Notes under the pieces: generated by a model | What the model was told of the DNA's origin: nothing | Databases searched by the model: none | The model's input: the letters and a program-made list of their open reading frames with translations, nothing else | Made by a program: the position numbers and the translations under genes | Assembly: GCA_045616505.1 (NCBI GenBank) | Contig: JAZLGV010000088.1 | Location: forward strand, 1-42,994 | Length of the DNA: 42,994 nt | Source: JAKSUT01 sp045616505 | GTDB lineage: Bacteria; Cyanobacteriota; Vampirovibrionia; Gastranaerophilales; Gastranaerophilaceae | Direction of reading: 5' to 3' | Part shown: in pieces, positions 1-7,540 of the stretch | Layout: each line of letters starts with the position of its first letter | Numbering within the stretch: the first letter of the stretch is position 1

Positions 1-1833
1 GTGAGCTGGTAACATAGCATCAAGTCTATTTGTACGTTCACGTTCTTTACGTTTATCTACAATAGATTTCATTTCTTTTTCGTTACCAACAACTTCAAAA
101 GTATCACCAGCTTGAGGAACTTCTGTAAGACCTAAAACTTCAACAGGAGTAGAAGGTTCGGCTTTCATAATTCTTTCGCCAGAATCTGAAATCAATGCTC
201 TTACACGACCACCGACATTACCAACTACTAAACAATTACCAACACGTAAAGTACCGTTTTGAACAAGTAATGTTGCAACAGGACCTTTACCTTTATCTAG
301 GTTTGCTTCAATTACAACACCTGATGCTTGAGCTTTTGGATTAGCTGCAAGTTCTTGCATATCAGCAACTAATAAAATATATTCTAATAATTCATCGATA
401 CCTTTACTTTGAAGAGCAGAAACCCTAACTGTGATAGTATCACCGCCCCATTCTTCAGGAACAAGACCGTGTTCTGTCAATTGTTGCAACACTCTATCTG
501 GATTTGCACCTTCTTTATCAATCTTGTTTACTGCAACAATAATTGGAATTTCTGCTGCTTTTGCGTGGTTAATAGCTTCGATTGTTTGAGGCATAATACC
601 ATCATCAGCTGCAACAACAAGAATTGCAATATCTGTTGCTTTTGCACCACGTGCACGCATTTCTGTAAATGCTTCGTGACCAGGAGTATCCAAGAATACA
701 ACTTTTTTCTTATCTACATAAACTGTATAAGCACCGATAGATTGAGTAATACCACCAACTTCAGTTGCAACAATTTTGTGTTTTGAAGCTCTGATACTAT
801 CTAATAATGTTGTTTTACCGTGGTCTACGTGACCCATAATACTGATTACTGGAGCACGTGGTTTTAATAATTTTTTATCAACGTTTTGAAGAGCTTTTTT
901 CTTTTCTTCTTTTTCCATTTCTTGTTCTACAAAAGCATCTAAATCTTCTTCTAAAACTTCAAGTTCAAACTCTGCACAAACTTTTTTGATAGTTTCTACA
1001 TCTATCAATTGGTTTACAGTAGCCATAATACCCTGCATCATTAAATATTTTACAATTTCTGCAGGTGTTTTTTGAATTTTTATAGAAAGTTCACTAACTG
1101 TCATTGCTTGATTTACAACAACTTGTTTGATTTCTTCAACTGATTCTTCGTGTTGTTGTTTCTTCTTATGTTTTTGAGCAGCTGCTTTTTCTAAAGAAAT
1201 TCTTTCTTGCTCTTCTTCTTTGTTAAAATTTTTATCTTTCTTTTTGTCAGCCTTTTTCTTTGAACCACCTTTATTTGCATAAATATCTTGTGGAATTATA
1301 TGTCTTTCAATTGGCTTTTTATCTCTATCTACAGATGGTTTTTGAGCCTTTTTAGCATCTTGTTTTTTATCAGTATCAGTTGTTTTATTTTCTGTTTCAA
1401 TCGGTTTTTTAGGTGCACGTCTAACAATTTCCAAACGGCTTTTTGGTGCATATTTTACGATTTCAACTTTTGGTTTTTCAACTTCTACTGGTTTTTCAAC
1501 AGCTTTTTTAACTTCAACTTTTTCAACTTTTGGTTTTTCAACACGTTCGACTTTTTTAACTTCTACAACAGGCTTTTCAGGAGCTGCTGCCGGAGCTTCT
1601 TCTTTAACGACTGGTGCTTTTGCTTTTTTTACGATAAAAGCTTTTGGCTTTTTAACTTCAACTTTTGAACCAGCCGCAATAAAATCTTTTAATCTTCTAA
1701 CCTGATCAGGAGTTACAGAACTTGAATGACTCTTTACAGAGATAGATAGTTGGGCAAATTTTTCCAACACTTCTTTGCTAGTTAAATTTAATTCTTTTGC
1801 TAATTCGCTTACTCTCATACTATCTAAACTCAT
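1..1833 (-). CDS. infB: Translation initiation factor IF-2 (C-terminus cut by window edge)
   Basis: GTPase that places initiator tRNA on the 30S subunit and promotes subunit joining. The visible 611 codons contain an IF2_N helix bundle (residues 1-50), a long Lys/Glu/Pro/Val linker with repeated VEKPKVE-like blocks (about 60-200), a second IF2_N-like segment (about 245-290), then the G domain: GHVDHGKT (about 333-340), DTPGH (about 381), NKID and the start of domain II. The last visible residues are LPAH, so roughly a third of a typical IF-2 lies outside the window. ATG start at 1833 is preceded by AGGATGAATAA, a usable ribosome site. It follows ylxR by 33 nt on the same strand, the usual ylxR-infB order; nusA is not adjacent here. 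Identification is secure. Confidence 0.98.
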   Translation of the reverse strand, partial: MSLDSMRVSELAKELNLTSKEVLEKFAQLSISVKSHSSSVTPDQVRRLKDFIAAGSKVEVKKPKAFIVKKAKAPVVKEEAPAAAPEKPVVEVKKVERVEKPKVEKVEVKKAVEKPVEVEKPKVEIVKYAPKSRLEIVRRAPKKPIETENKTTDTDKKQDAKKAQKPSVDRDKKPIERHIIPQDIYANKGGSKKKADKKKDKNFNKEEEQERISLEKAAAQKHKKKQQHEESVEEIKQVVVNQAMTVSELSIKIQKTPAEIVKYLMMQGIMATVNQLIDVETIKKVCAEFELEVLEEDLDAFVEQEMEKEEKKKALQNVDKKLLKPRAPVISIMGHVDHGKTTLLDSIRASKHKIVATEVGGITQSIGAYTVYVDKKKVVFLDTPGHEAFTEMRARGAKATDIAILVVAADDGIMPQTIEAINHAKAAEIPIIVAVNKIDKEGANPDRVLQQLTEHGLVPEEWGGDTITVRVSALQSKGIDELLEYILLVADMQELAANPKAQASGVVIEANLDKGKGPVATLLVQNGTLRVGNCLVVGNVGGRVRALISDSGERIMKAEPSTPVEVLGLTEVPQAGDTFEVVGNEKEMKSIVDKRKERERTNRLDAMLPAH

Positions 1834-1866
1834 TTATTCATCCTGTTCTGATTATTTCTTCATAAC

Positions 1867-2127
1867 TTAATCCTTCTCAAAAGATTGTAATTCTTGCTTA
1901 AATTCCTCTGTAATTGAGGTTTTTAAAAGTCTTGCCAACCTATTTTTTTTCAAAGATTCTATTATACAAGTTTTATTATAGCAAAGATATACAGATCTGC
2001 CAAATATTTTTGAATTTGGATTAATATATAATTTTCCAGTTCCGTGTTCTTTAGTGATTTTGAGCAGATTTTCACGATTTTTCAACACATTACAACCTGC
2101 ACATTTTCTTAACTTTTCTTTTGCCAT
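1867..2127 (-). CDS. ylxR: YlxR/DUF448 RNA-binding protein
   Basis: 86-aa protein with the YlxR layout: an N-terminal RKCAGC motif, a central basic strand, the GRSVYLC segment (family form is GRGAYVC) and a C-terminal basic helix. YlxR proteins sit next to infB and are reported as nucleic-acid-binding or RNase P-associated factors. The reading frame is open a further 12 codons upstream, but I chose ATG 2127 because MAKEKLRKCAGC is the family start, the upstream stretch is hydrophobic and overlaps a terminator, and a TATAAT box ends 6 nt before this ATG. No Shine-Dalgarno sequence is visible, so the mRNA may be leaderless. It is probably co-transcribed with infB. Confidence 0.9.
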   Translation of the reverse strand: MAKEKLRKCAGCNVLKNRENLLKITKEHGTGKLYINPNSKIFGRSVYLCYNKTCIIESLKKNRLARLLKTSITEEFKQELQSFEKD

Positions 2128-2133
2128 AACAAA

Positions 2134-2139
2134 ATTATA
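2134..2139 (-). promoter_or_regulatory. Candidate -10 box of ylxR-infB (leaderless geometry)
   Basis: On the minus strand TATAAT is followed by exactly 6 nt and then the ylxR ATG, which would place the transcription start at the A of the start codon. The -35 region is weak (TGTATT at 17-nt spacing). The terminator just upstream implies that ylxR-infB needs its own promoter here. Confidence 0.5.
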
Positions 2140-2165
2140 ATATAAGAACACAAGAAAATACACAA

Positions 2166-2197
2166 AAAAATACTACCAACAAATCGGTAGTATTTTT
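2166..2197 (-). terminator. Intrinsic terminator between the EF-hand-loop gene and ylxR
   Basis: Arms ATACTACC (2170-2177) and GGTAGTAT (2186-2193) with an 8-nt loop, flanked by A-runs and T-runs on both sides, so it can work in both directions. Its edge overlaps the stop codon of the 2196-2822 gene. Confidence 0.8.
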
Positions 2198-2822
2198 ATA
2201 TCAATAAACTTACTGGAGAAGTAACTTGTTCTTCTGTAACAGTTTCAAAATCTTGCGGTTCATTCATACCTGAAAACGAAGTAATATAACCTTCGCCATT
2301 TGAAATTACATCAAATTTTGCGATTAAGTTTTTAATGAAAGAAATTTCTTCTTTGTATTCTTCATTATTCGCAGATGCACCAGACAAGTTCTGCAACAAC
2401 GCAACCAACTGACTCTTAGTAACTCTATCGTCACTTGAACCAACAGTTGCTGCCAACGCATTAAACGAACGAGTCAAAGCAGAAATATCTGAACCATAAA
2501 TTATGCCTAATTCGCTTTCTTCTTCGTCTTCAAAAATATCAACTATACCATCAGAATCTTCGTCTTTTTCAAGAACATTTTTATCTTCGTCTTTTTCAAT
2601 TTCGCTAGTTTTTAAATCTTTTTCTTTTGGAAATTTTACAGCATTAGAACCTGCTTTTTCAGCAGTTTTGTCATCATTTGCACCAAGAAGTTTAATATCA
2701 GGTTTTTTGCTCACAGAACTATTCCCAACGTAAGTTGAGATTGCCTCTGAAGCTCTTGAAGAATATGCGCTATCTGCCATAGCGAAGTAATTTTCTTGGT
2801 TTTGACCGACAGAACCCAACAT
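2196..2822 (-). CDS. Orphan acidic protein with a canonical EF-hand calcium loop
   Basis: 208-aa protein I do not recognise. The N-terminal half is Ser/Ala/Lys-rich and looks disordered. Residues 87-98 read DEDSDGIVDIFE, a full match to the EF-hand loop pattern (D1, D3, D5, G6, D9, E12), set in a very acidic stretch (about 77-103). The second half (about 110-195) has helices and a degenerate loop-like segment (SNGEGYIT). There is no clear signal peptide or membrane segment. ATG 2822 has AAAGGAT as ribosome site. It is a single-gene unit closed by a terminator at its stop codon. Calcium binding is inferred from the loop alone. Confidence 0.75.
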   Translation of the reverse strand: MLGSVGQNQENYFAMADSAYSSRASEAISTYVGNSSVSKKPDIKLLGANDDKTAEKAGSNAVKFPKEKDLKTSEIEKDEDKNVLEKDEDSDGIVDIFEDEEESELGIIYGSDISALTRSFNALAATVGSSDDRVTKSQLVALLQNLSGASANNEEYKEEISFIKNLIAKFDVISNGEGYITSFSGMNEPQDFETVTEEQVTSPVSLLI

Positions 2823-2969
2823 AATGATATCCTTTCTTATGTTTGAGTAAATTTAGTTTGTTCTTGTTGATTATCCCTAATGCTATTACATGCATGTACA
2901 TTATACAACTTTAGTATAAATTTTGCAATAGTTCTTTAGGATTAGTTTAAACATGCTTAACAAAAGGTT

Positions 2970-3005
2970 TTGAACATGGTCAAGCACCGAAAACCATGAT
3001 AAAAT
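2970..3005 (+). promoter_or_regulatory. uvrB upstream region: palindromic operator candidate and extended -10
   Basis: The 183-nt divergent gap 2823-3005 holds an imperfect 14-bp palindrome TTGAACATGGTCAA (2970-2983; one mismatched pair) and an inverted repeat CATGGT/ACCATG (2975-2980, 2993-2998). An extended -10-like TGATAAAAT ends at 3005, immediately before the uvrB start. The palindrome would overlap the -35 side. It is not a Bacillus LexA box (GAAC-N4-GTTC), so the regulator is unknown. Confidence 0.35.
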
Positions 3006-5000
3006 ATGAAAGTTATGAGAAAAAAGTTTGAAATATGCTCTAAATACAGACCTTCAGGGGATCAGCCAAAAGCCATTGAGCAACTTGTAAAAGGTGTTAA
3101 AAATGGGGACGATACCCAAACTTTACTTGGTATTACAGGTTCTGGAAAAACTTTTACCATAGCAAACGTTATTGAACAAATACAAAAGCCAACTCTTATC
3201 ATTGCGCACAACAAAACTCTTGCTGCTCAACTCTACAATGAATTCAAAGAACTTTTTCCAAACAATGCTGTTGAATATTTCATAAGTTACTATGATTATT
3301 ATCAACCAGAAGCATACATACCGAGAACTGATACTTTCATTGAAAAATCAGCAAGCATAAACGAAGAAATCGATAGGTTAAGACACAACACAACAAGAAG
3401 TCTTTACGAAAGAAACGATGTAATTATTATTGCATCTGTTAGTTGCATTTATGGTTTAGGTTTGCCTGAAAATTATTTTAAAGGTGCATACACAGTAGAA
3501 GTCGGAGCAGAATTAAACAGGGACGATTTTTTGCACTATCTAGTTGCTATTCAATACAAAAGAAATGATTTAGAACTAGAGCGTTCATCATTTAGAGCAA
3601 GAGGTGATATTGTTGAAATAATGCCTTCTTTTGAAAAAGAAATAACTCGAATTTACTTCTTTGGTGATGAAGTTGAAAAAATCGTAAGAATTGATAATGT
3701 TACAGGAGAAATTTTAGGTTCACCTGACAAAGTTACAATTTATCCTGCTGTTCATTATTTGAATTATGACGAAAACCCTGAAGAAACAATAAAATTAATC
3801 AGAGAAGAATTAAAAAACAGACTTGTAGAATTAAACAATCAAAACAAATTGGTTGAAGCGCAAAGACTTGAACAAAGGGTAAAATACGACATCGAAATGA
3901 TAAAAGAAATGGGATATTGTTCAGGTATTGAAAACTATTCTCGAATAATTGAACGTCGCCCAAAAGGTTCTGCACCTGCAACTTTACTTGATTATTTTCA
4001 AGAAGATTTCTTAACTGTTATTGATGAATCACACGTTACAATTCCACAACTTAAAGGAATGTATAGAGGTGATTCAGCAAGAAAAGATACTTTAATTGAA
4101 TATGGTTTTAGATTACCTTGTGCCAAAGATAACAGACCTCTTAAAGAAGACGAATTTTTCAAAAAAGTAAATCAAAAAATTTATATTTCTGCAACTCCTG
4201 CAGATTTTGAAAAATCAACTTCTACTCAAATTGTTGAACAAATTATTCGTCCAACAGGCTTGTTAGATCCTAAAATAAGCATTAGACCTATATCGACACA
4301 AATTGACGATTTAATAAATGAAATAAATAAAAGAACAGAAAAAAACGAAAGAATTTTAATCACAACTCTTACAAAGCGAATGGCAGAAGATTTAACAGAT
4401 TATTTTATTCAACAGGGAATAAAAGTTCGATATTTGCATAGCGAAATTCAATCATTAGAAAGAGTTGAAATTTTAAGAGATTTAAGACTTGGTGAATTTG
4501 ATGTCTTAATCGGTGTAAACCTACTTAGAGAAGGTTTAGACATCCCTGAAGTTTCACTTGTTGCAATAATGGATGCAGACAAAGAGGGATTTTTACGTTC
4601 AGAAACATCACTTATTCAAACAATAGGTCGTGCTGCAAGAAACGCATGTGGTGAAGTAATAATGTATGCCGATAACATAACAGATTCAATGCAACATGCC
4701 ATAACAGAAACCGAAAGAAGACGTAAAATCCAGATTGAACACAACAAAAAATATGGCATTGTTCCTCAAACAATTAAAAAACCTATTGAAAACAACTTGC
4801 TTTCACTTGTTGCAAGTTACAGAGATTTTGAAGATATTGTTGCAGAAGAAATGATTGAACTTGGAATTTCAGAAAAAGATTTGCCAAAATTAATTGAAAA
4901 ATTAGAAAAAGACATGCACAAAGCTGCTAAAATACTCGATTTTGAACGTGCTGCACAAATTCGTGACCAACTAAAAAAACTTCGTGAAATGGTCAAATAA
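3006..5000 (+). CDS. uvrB: UvrABC excinuclease subunit B
   Basis: DNA-damage verification helicase of nucleotide excision repair; works with UvrA and UvrC. 664 aa, full length. Seen: the N-terminal YRPSGDQPKAI motif, Walker A GITGSGKT (residues 42-49), the beta-hairpin region with YYDYYQPEAYIP (about 96-107), the DESHVTIPQL DEAD-like box (about 341-350), helicase motifs including REGLDIPE and QTIGRAARN, and a C-terminal UVR domain. A second ATG at 3015 gives MRKKFEICSKYRPSGDQ, closer to the usual N-terminus. Neither ATG has a clear ribosome site, and the -10-like box touches 3006, so 3015 with a near-leaderless mRNA is a real alternative. Monocistronic; the next gene has its own upstream element. 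Confidence 0.97.
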   Translation: MKVMRKKFEICSKYRPSGDQPKAIEQLVKGVKNGDDTQTLLGITGSGKTFTIANVIEQIQKPTLIIAHNKTLAAQLYNEFKELFPNNAVEYFISYYDYYQPEAYIPRTDTFIEKSASINEEIDRLRHNTTRSLYERNDVIIIASVSCIYGLGLPENYFKGAYTVEVGAELNRDDFLHYLVAIQYKRNDLELERSSFRARGDIVEIMPSFEKEITRIYFFGDEVEKIVRIDNVTGEILGSPDKVTIYPAVHYLNYDENPEETIKLIREELKNRLVELNNQNKLVEAQRLEQRVKYDIEMIKEMGYCSGIENYSRIIERRPKGSAPATLLDYFQEDFLTVIDESHVTIPQLKGMYRGDSARKDTLIEYGFRLPCAKDNRPLKEDEFFKKVNQKIYISATPADFEKSTSTQIVEQIIRPTGLLDPKISIRPISTQIDDLINEINKRTEKNERILITTLTKRMAEDLTDYFIQQGIKVRYLHSEIQSLERVEILRDLRLGEFDVLIGVNLLREGLDIPEVSLVAIMDADKEGFLRSETSLIQTIGRAARNACGEVIMYADNITDSMQHAITETERRRKIQIEHNKKYGIVPQTIKKPIENNLLSLVASYRDFEDIVAEEMIELGISEKDLPKLIEKLEKDMHKAAKILDFERAAQIRDQLKKLREMVK

Positions 5001-5071
5001 ATTTTATTTTTCATTGTAAAAACCTTGTAAAATTTTCTTAAAAAAATAACAAAAAAAAGAACTTATATGTT

Positions 5072-5109
5072 TTTATATATATGTATAGTTTAGTGTTTAT
5101 AAAAAAGTG
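5072..5109 (+). promoter_or_regulatory. Conserved upstream element of the debranching-enzyme gene
   Basis: TTTATATATATGTA (5072-5085), then 10 nt, TTTAT (5096-5100), 3 nt and AAAGTG (5104-5109). The same three blocks with matching spacing occur upstream of the HD-domain gene (28423-28459). Possibly a promoter; no standard TTGACA/TATAAT pair is evident. Confidence 0.35.
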
Positions 5110-5123
5110 TGGAGTTAGTAAAA

Positions 5124-7538
5124 TTGGTTAATATTTCTAAAATAACCAATCCTGTCGTAAACGTTGTTCAAGATACAGCGAAAATTGCAGCACAAAAAGC
5201 TGTTAAAGCTCGTGCGACAAATCCTATTACAACCAAACAAGCTGGTTTAATGTCACTAGCTGCTTGCAGCGGAATTGTTGCAGGAATAAACATGGCTTCA
5301 AAAGTTGCTCCTCTTGGTGCAAGTTTTGATATGAAAACACAAACTCTAAACTTTGGCGTTGCCTCAAAAAATGCTACACACATAAACTTATACATTTTTG
5401 ATAAACCTGTTAATGGCAAAGTTATCAAAACTGTTGAAATGGAAAAACACGGAAACAATTGGACAGCTAAACTAAATAAAAAAGAACAAGATGCTCTTGA
5501 TATGGATATACAAAACAACAAAGCAGTATATTATGGATACAGAGCATGGGGTCCAAACTGGGAATACGATAAAAACTGGAAACCTGGTTCAGATTTAGGT
5601 TTTAAATCACACGTTGATGACAAAGGTAACAGATTTAATCCTAACAAACTTTTATCTGATCCTTATTCAAAAGAATTAAGCCACGACCCAATTTCACCAA
5701 AAATGCAAAAAATGAACGTAAATGGTGGAATTTATGCAACAGGACAAGAAAATTACTTAAAAGACAGCGCCGCAGTTGCTCCAAAAAGTATTTTTGTATT
5801 AGACAACGAAACAGATACAGGCATAAAACCTAAACGTGGTATAAACGAAGATGTAATCTACGAAACTCACCTTAGAGGTTTTTCTAAACTTGATGAAAAA
5901 ATCCCTGAAAAATACAGAGGAACATACAAAGGTGCAGCTCTAAAAGCTAAATATTTAAAAGATTTAGGTATTACAATGGTTGAATTTTTGCCTATGCAAG
6001 AATTTGACGATGACAAAAACGATTTTGAAGCATACAAAGACAAAAACTATTGGGGTTACAACACACTAAACTTCTTTGCACCAAACAGACGTTATGCTTA
6101 TGACAAAACAGCTGGTGGCCCAACTCGTGAATTTAAAGAAATGGTAAAAGCATTCCACGATAATGGAATAAAAGTTTGTATGGATGTTGTTTACAACCAC
6201 ACAGGCGAAGGTGGAACTTGGAATAACAAAGATGTTGTATCTTTATATTCAATGAGAGGCTTAGACAATAGCTCTTATTACGAAACAACTCAAAACGGAG
6301 AATATTATTGGGATAACAGCGGTTGTGGTGCTAACTTCAACACAGCAAGCGAAATTGGTAGCAATTTAGTTGCAGATTCATTAAAATATTGGGCAGAAGA
6401 AATGGGCGTTGATGCTTTCAGATTTGACCTTGCACCTGTTCTAGGCAACACAACAGAAAAATCTGCTTACAACAATGGCAAAGGCAGAGAAGAAGGTTTT
6501 TATTACAGCAACACAAATGCTCCTGCATTAAATAAAATTTCTCAAAAACTTGATTTGCGTTCACCTGATGGCAAAAAAGGTTCTGTTGATTTAATAGCTG
6601 AACCTTGGGGTTGTGGTGATGGAACTTATCAACTTGGACAATTCCCTCAAACTTGGAGTGAATGGAACGACAAATTTAGAAATGTTTTAAGAAGCATGTT
6701 TAACCGTCAAGAAAAAACAACTTTGGCAGAAGTTGCTTGCGCTATGGCTGGTTCTTCAAATGCTTTCGGTGGTGAAAGAACTCGTTCAGTAAACTTTATC
6801 GCTTGCCACGATGGTTTTACAATGAAAGATTTGTTCAGCTACAACAATCCATATAACAACAATCCAAACTTCTACGCTGATGGTGGAACTTCTGGAGATG
6901 GCAACCTTTCTTGGGACAACTTCAACGACTTTAATCGTCAAACAAAAGCAATGAAAAATGCGTTCCTTACTCTTTTAATGTCTAAAGGAACACCAATGAT
7001 TAATGGCGGCGACGAAATAATGAGAACTCAACAAGGCAACAACAATGCTTATTGTCTTGATACTGACGGAAACTATCTAAACTGGAATTTAAGCAAAGAA
7101 CAAGAAAAAATGCACGACTTTGTTCAAAAAGCAATTGCATTCAGAAAAGCTCATCCAGCTCTTCAAAACTCAAACTTCTTTGACGGAAAAGACCATAACA
7201 ATAACGGATTAAAAGATGTTACTTGGTACACAGATTTTGCAACAGAAGCTGACGGCAACTACCTAAATGCTTCTTACAACAACTTCTTAGGAATGAGAAT
7301 TGACGGAACTGAATACGGCGACTCTGCAGCTTCTATTTATACTATTATCAACAAAGGCGATACAAAAATTGGTATGCAACTTCCTAAAAACACAGAAGGC
7401 AAACAATGGTACTTGGTAGCTGACACAGCTGAAGAATCAGAAATTGCAGGAAATTTTGTGGAAGAAGGTAAAGAAATAAAAGTTACTAAAAAATACTATG
7501 CTTCTCCTAGAAGCACAATGATTTTCATTGAAAAATAA
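5124..7538 (+). CDS. GH13 isoamylase/glycogen-debranching enzyme with N-terminal membrane anchor
   Basis: Hydrolyses alpha-1,6 branches of glycogen-like glucans. After an N-terminal extension comes a CBM48/isoamylase N-domain (about 65-190) and a GH13 barrel with the four classic regions: DVVYNHTG (about 354), DAFRFDLAP with the nucleophile Asp (about 430-438), IAEPWG with the acid/base Glu (about 490) and ACHDGF (about 559). About 804 aa. I chose TTG 5124 over GTG 5109: GGAG (5111-5114) sits 9 nt upstream, and the resulting start VNISKITN matches the start of the 27838 protein (SISKITN). The first 40 residues are basic, followed by a hydrophobic segment (about 40-60) containing LAAC, so the enzyme may be membrane-anchored with the catalytic part outside. 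GlgX enzymes normally lack this. No other glycogen gene is nearby. Confidence 0.92.
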   Translation: MVNISKITNPVVNVVQDTAKIAAQKAVKARATNPITTKQAGLMSLAACSGIVAGINMASKVAPLGASFDMKTQTLNFGVASKNATHINLYIFDKPVNGKVIKTVEMEKHGNNWTAKLNKKEQDALDMDIQNNKAVYYGYRAWGPNWEYDKNWKPGSDLGFKSHVDDKGNRFNPNKLLSDPYSKELSHDPISPKMQKMNVNGGIYATGQENYLKDSAAVAPKSIFVLDNETDTGIKPKRGINEDVIYETHLRGFSKLDEKIPEKYRGTYKGAALKAKYLKDLGITMVEFLPMQEFDDDKNDFEAYKDKNYWGYNTLNFFAPNRRYAYDKTAGGPTREFKEMVKAFHDNGIKVCMDVVYNHTGEGGTWNNKDVVSLYSMRGLDNSSYYETTQNGEYYWDNSGCGANFNTASEIGSNLVADSLKYWAEEMGVDAFRFDLAPVLGNTTEKSAYNNGKGREEGFYYSNTNAPALNKISQKLDLRSPDGKKGSVDLIAEPWGCGDGTYQLGQFPQTWSEWNDKFRNVLRSMFNRQEKTTLAEVACAMAGSSNAFGGERTRSVNFIACHDGFTMKDLFSYNNPYNNNPNFYADGGTSGDGNLSWDNFNDFNRQTKAMKNAFLTLLMSKGTPMINGGDEIMRTQQGNNNAYCLDTDGNYLNWNLSKEQEKMHDFVQKAIAFRKAHPALQNSNFFDGKDHNNNGLKDVTWYTDFATEADGNYLNASYNNFLGMRIDGTEYGDSAASIYTIINKGDTKIGMQLPKNTEGKQWYLVADTAEESEIAGNFVEEGKEIKVTKKYYASPRSTMIFIEK

Positions 7539-7540
7539 TC

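Noticed and set aside
409..1668. Plus-strand ORFs of 125 and 126 aa
   Set aside because: Antisense to infB; Phe/Cys/Asn-rich translations are the mirror of its charged linker and G domain.
2970..2983. Bacillus-type LexA box upstream of uvrB
   Set aside because: GAAC is present but GTTC is not at the required 4-nt distance; kept only as an unassigned palindrome.
5109..5123. GTG 5109 as start of the debranching enzyme
   Set aside because: No ribosome site upstream; TTG 5124 has GGAG at 9 nt and gives an N-terminus matching another protein in the window.
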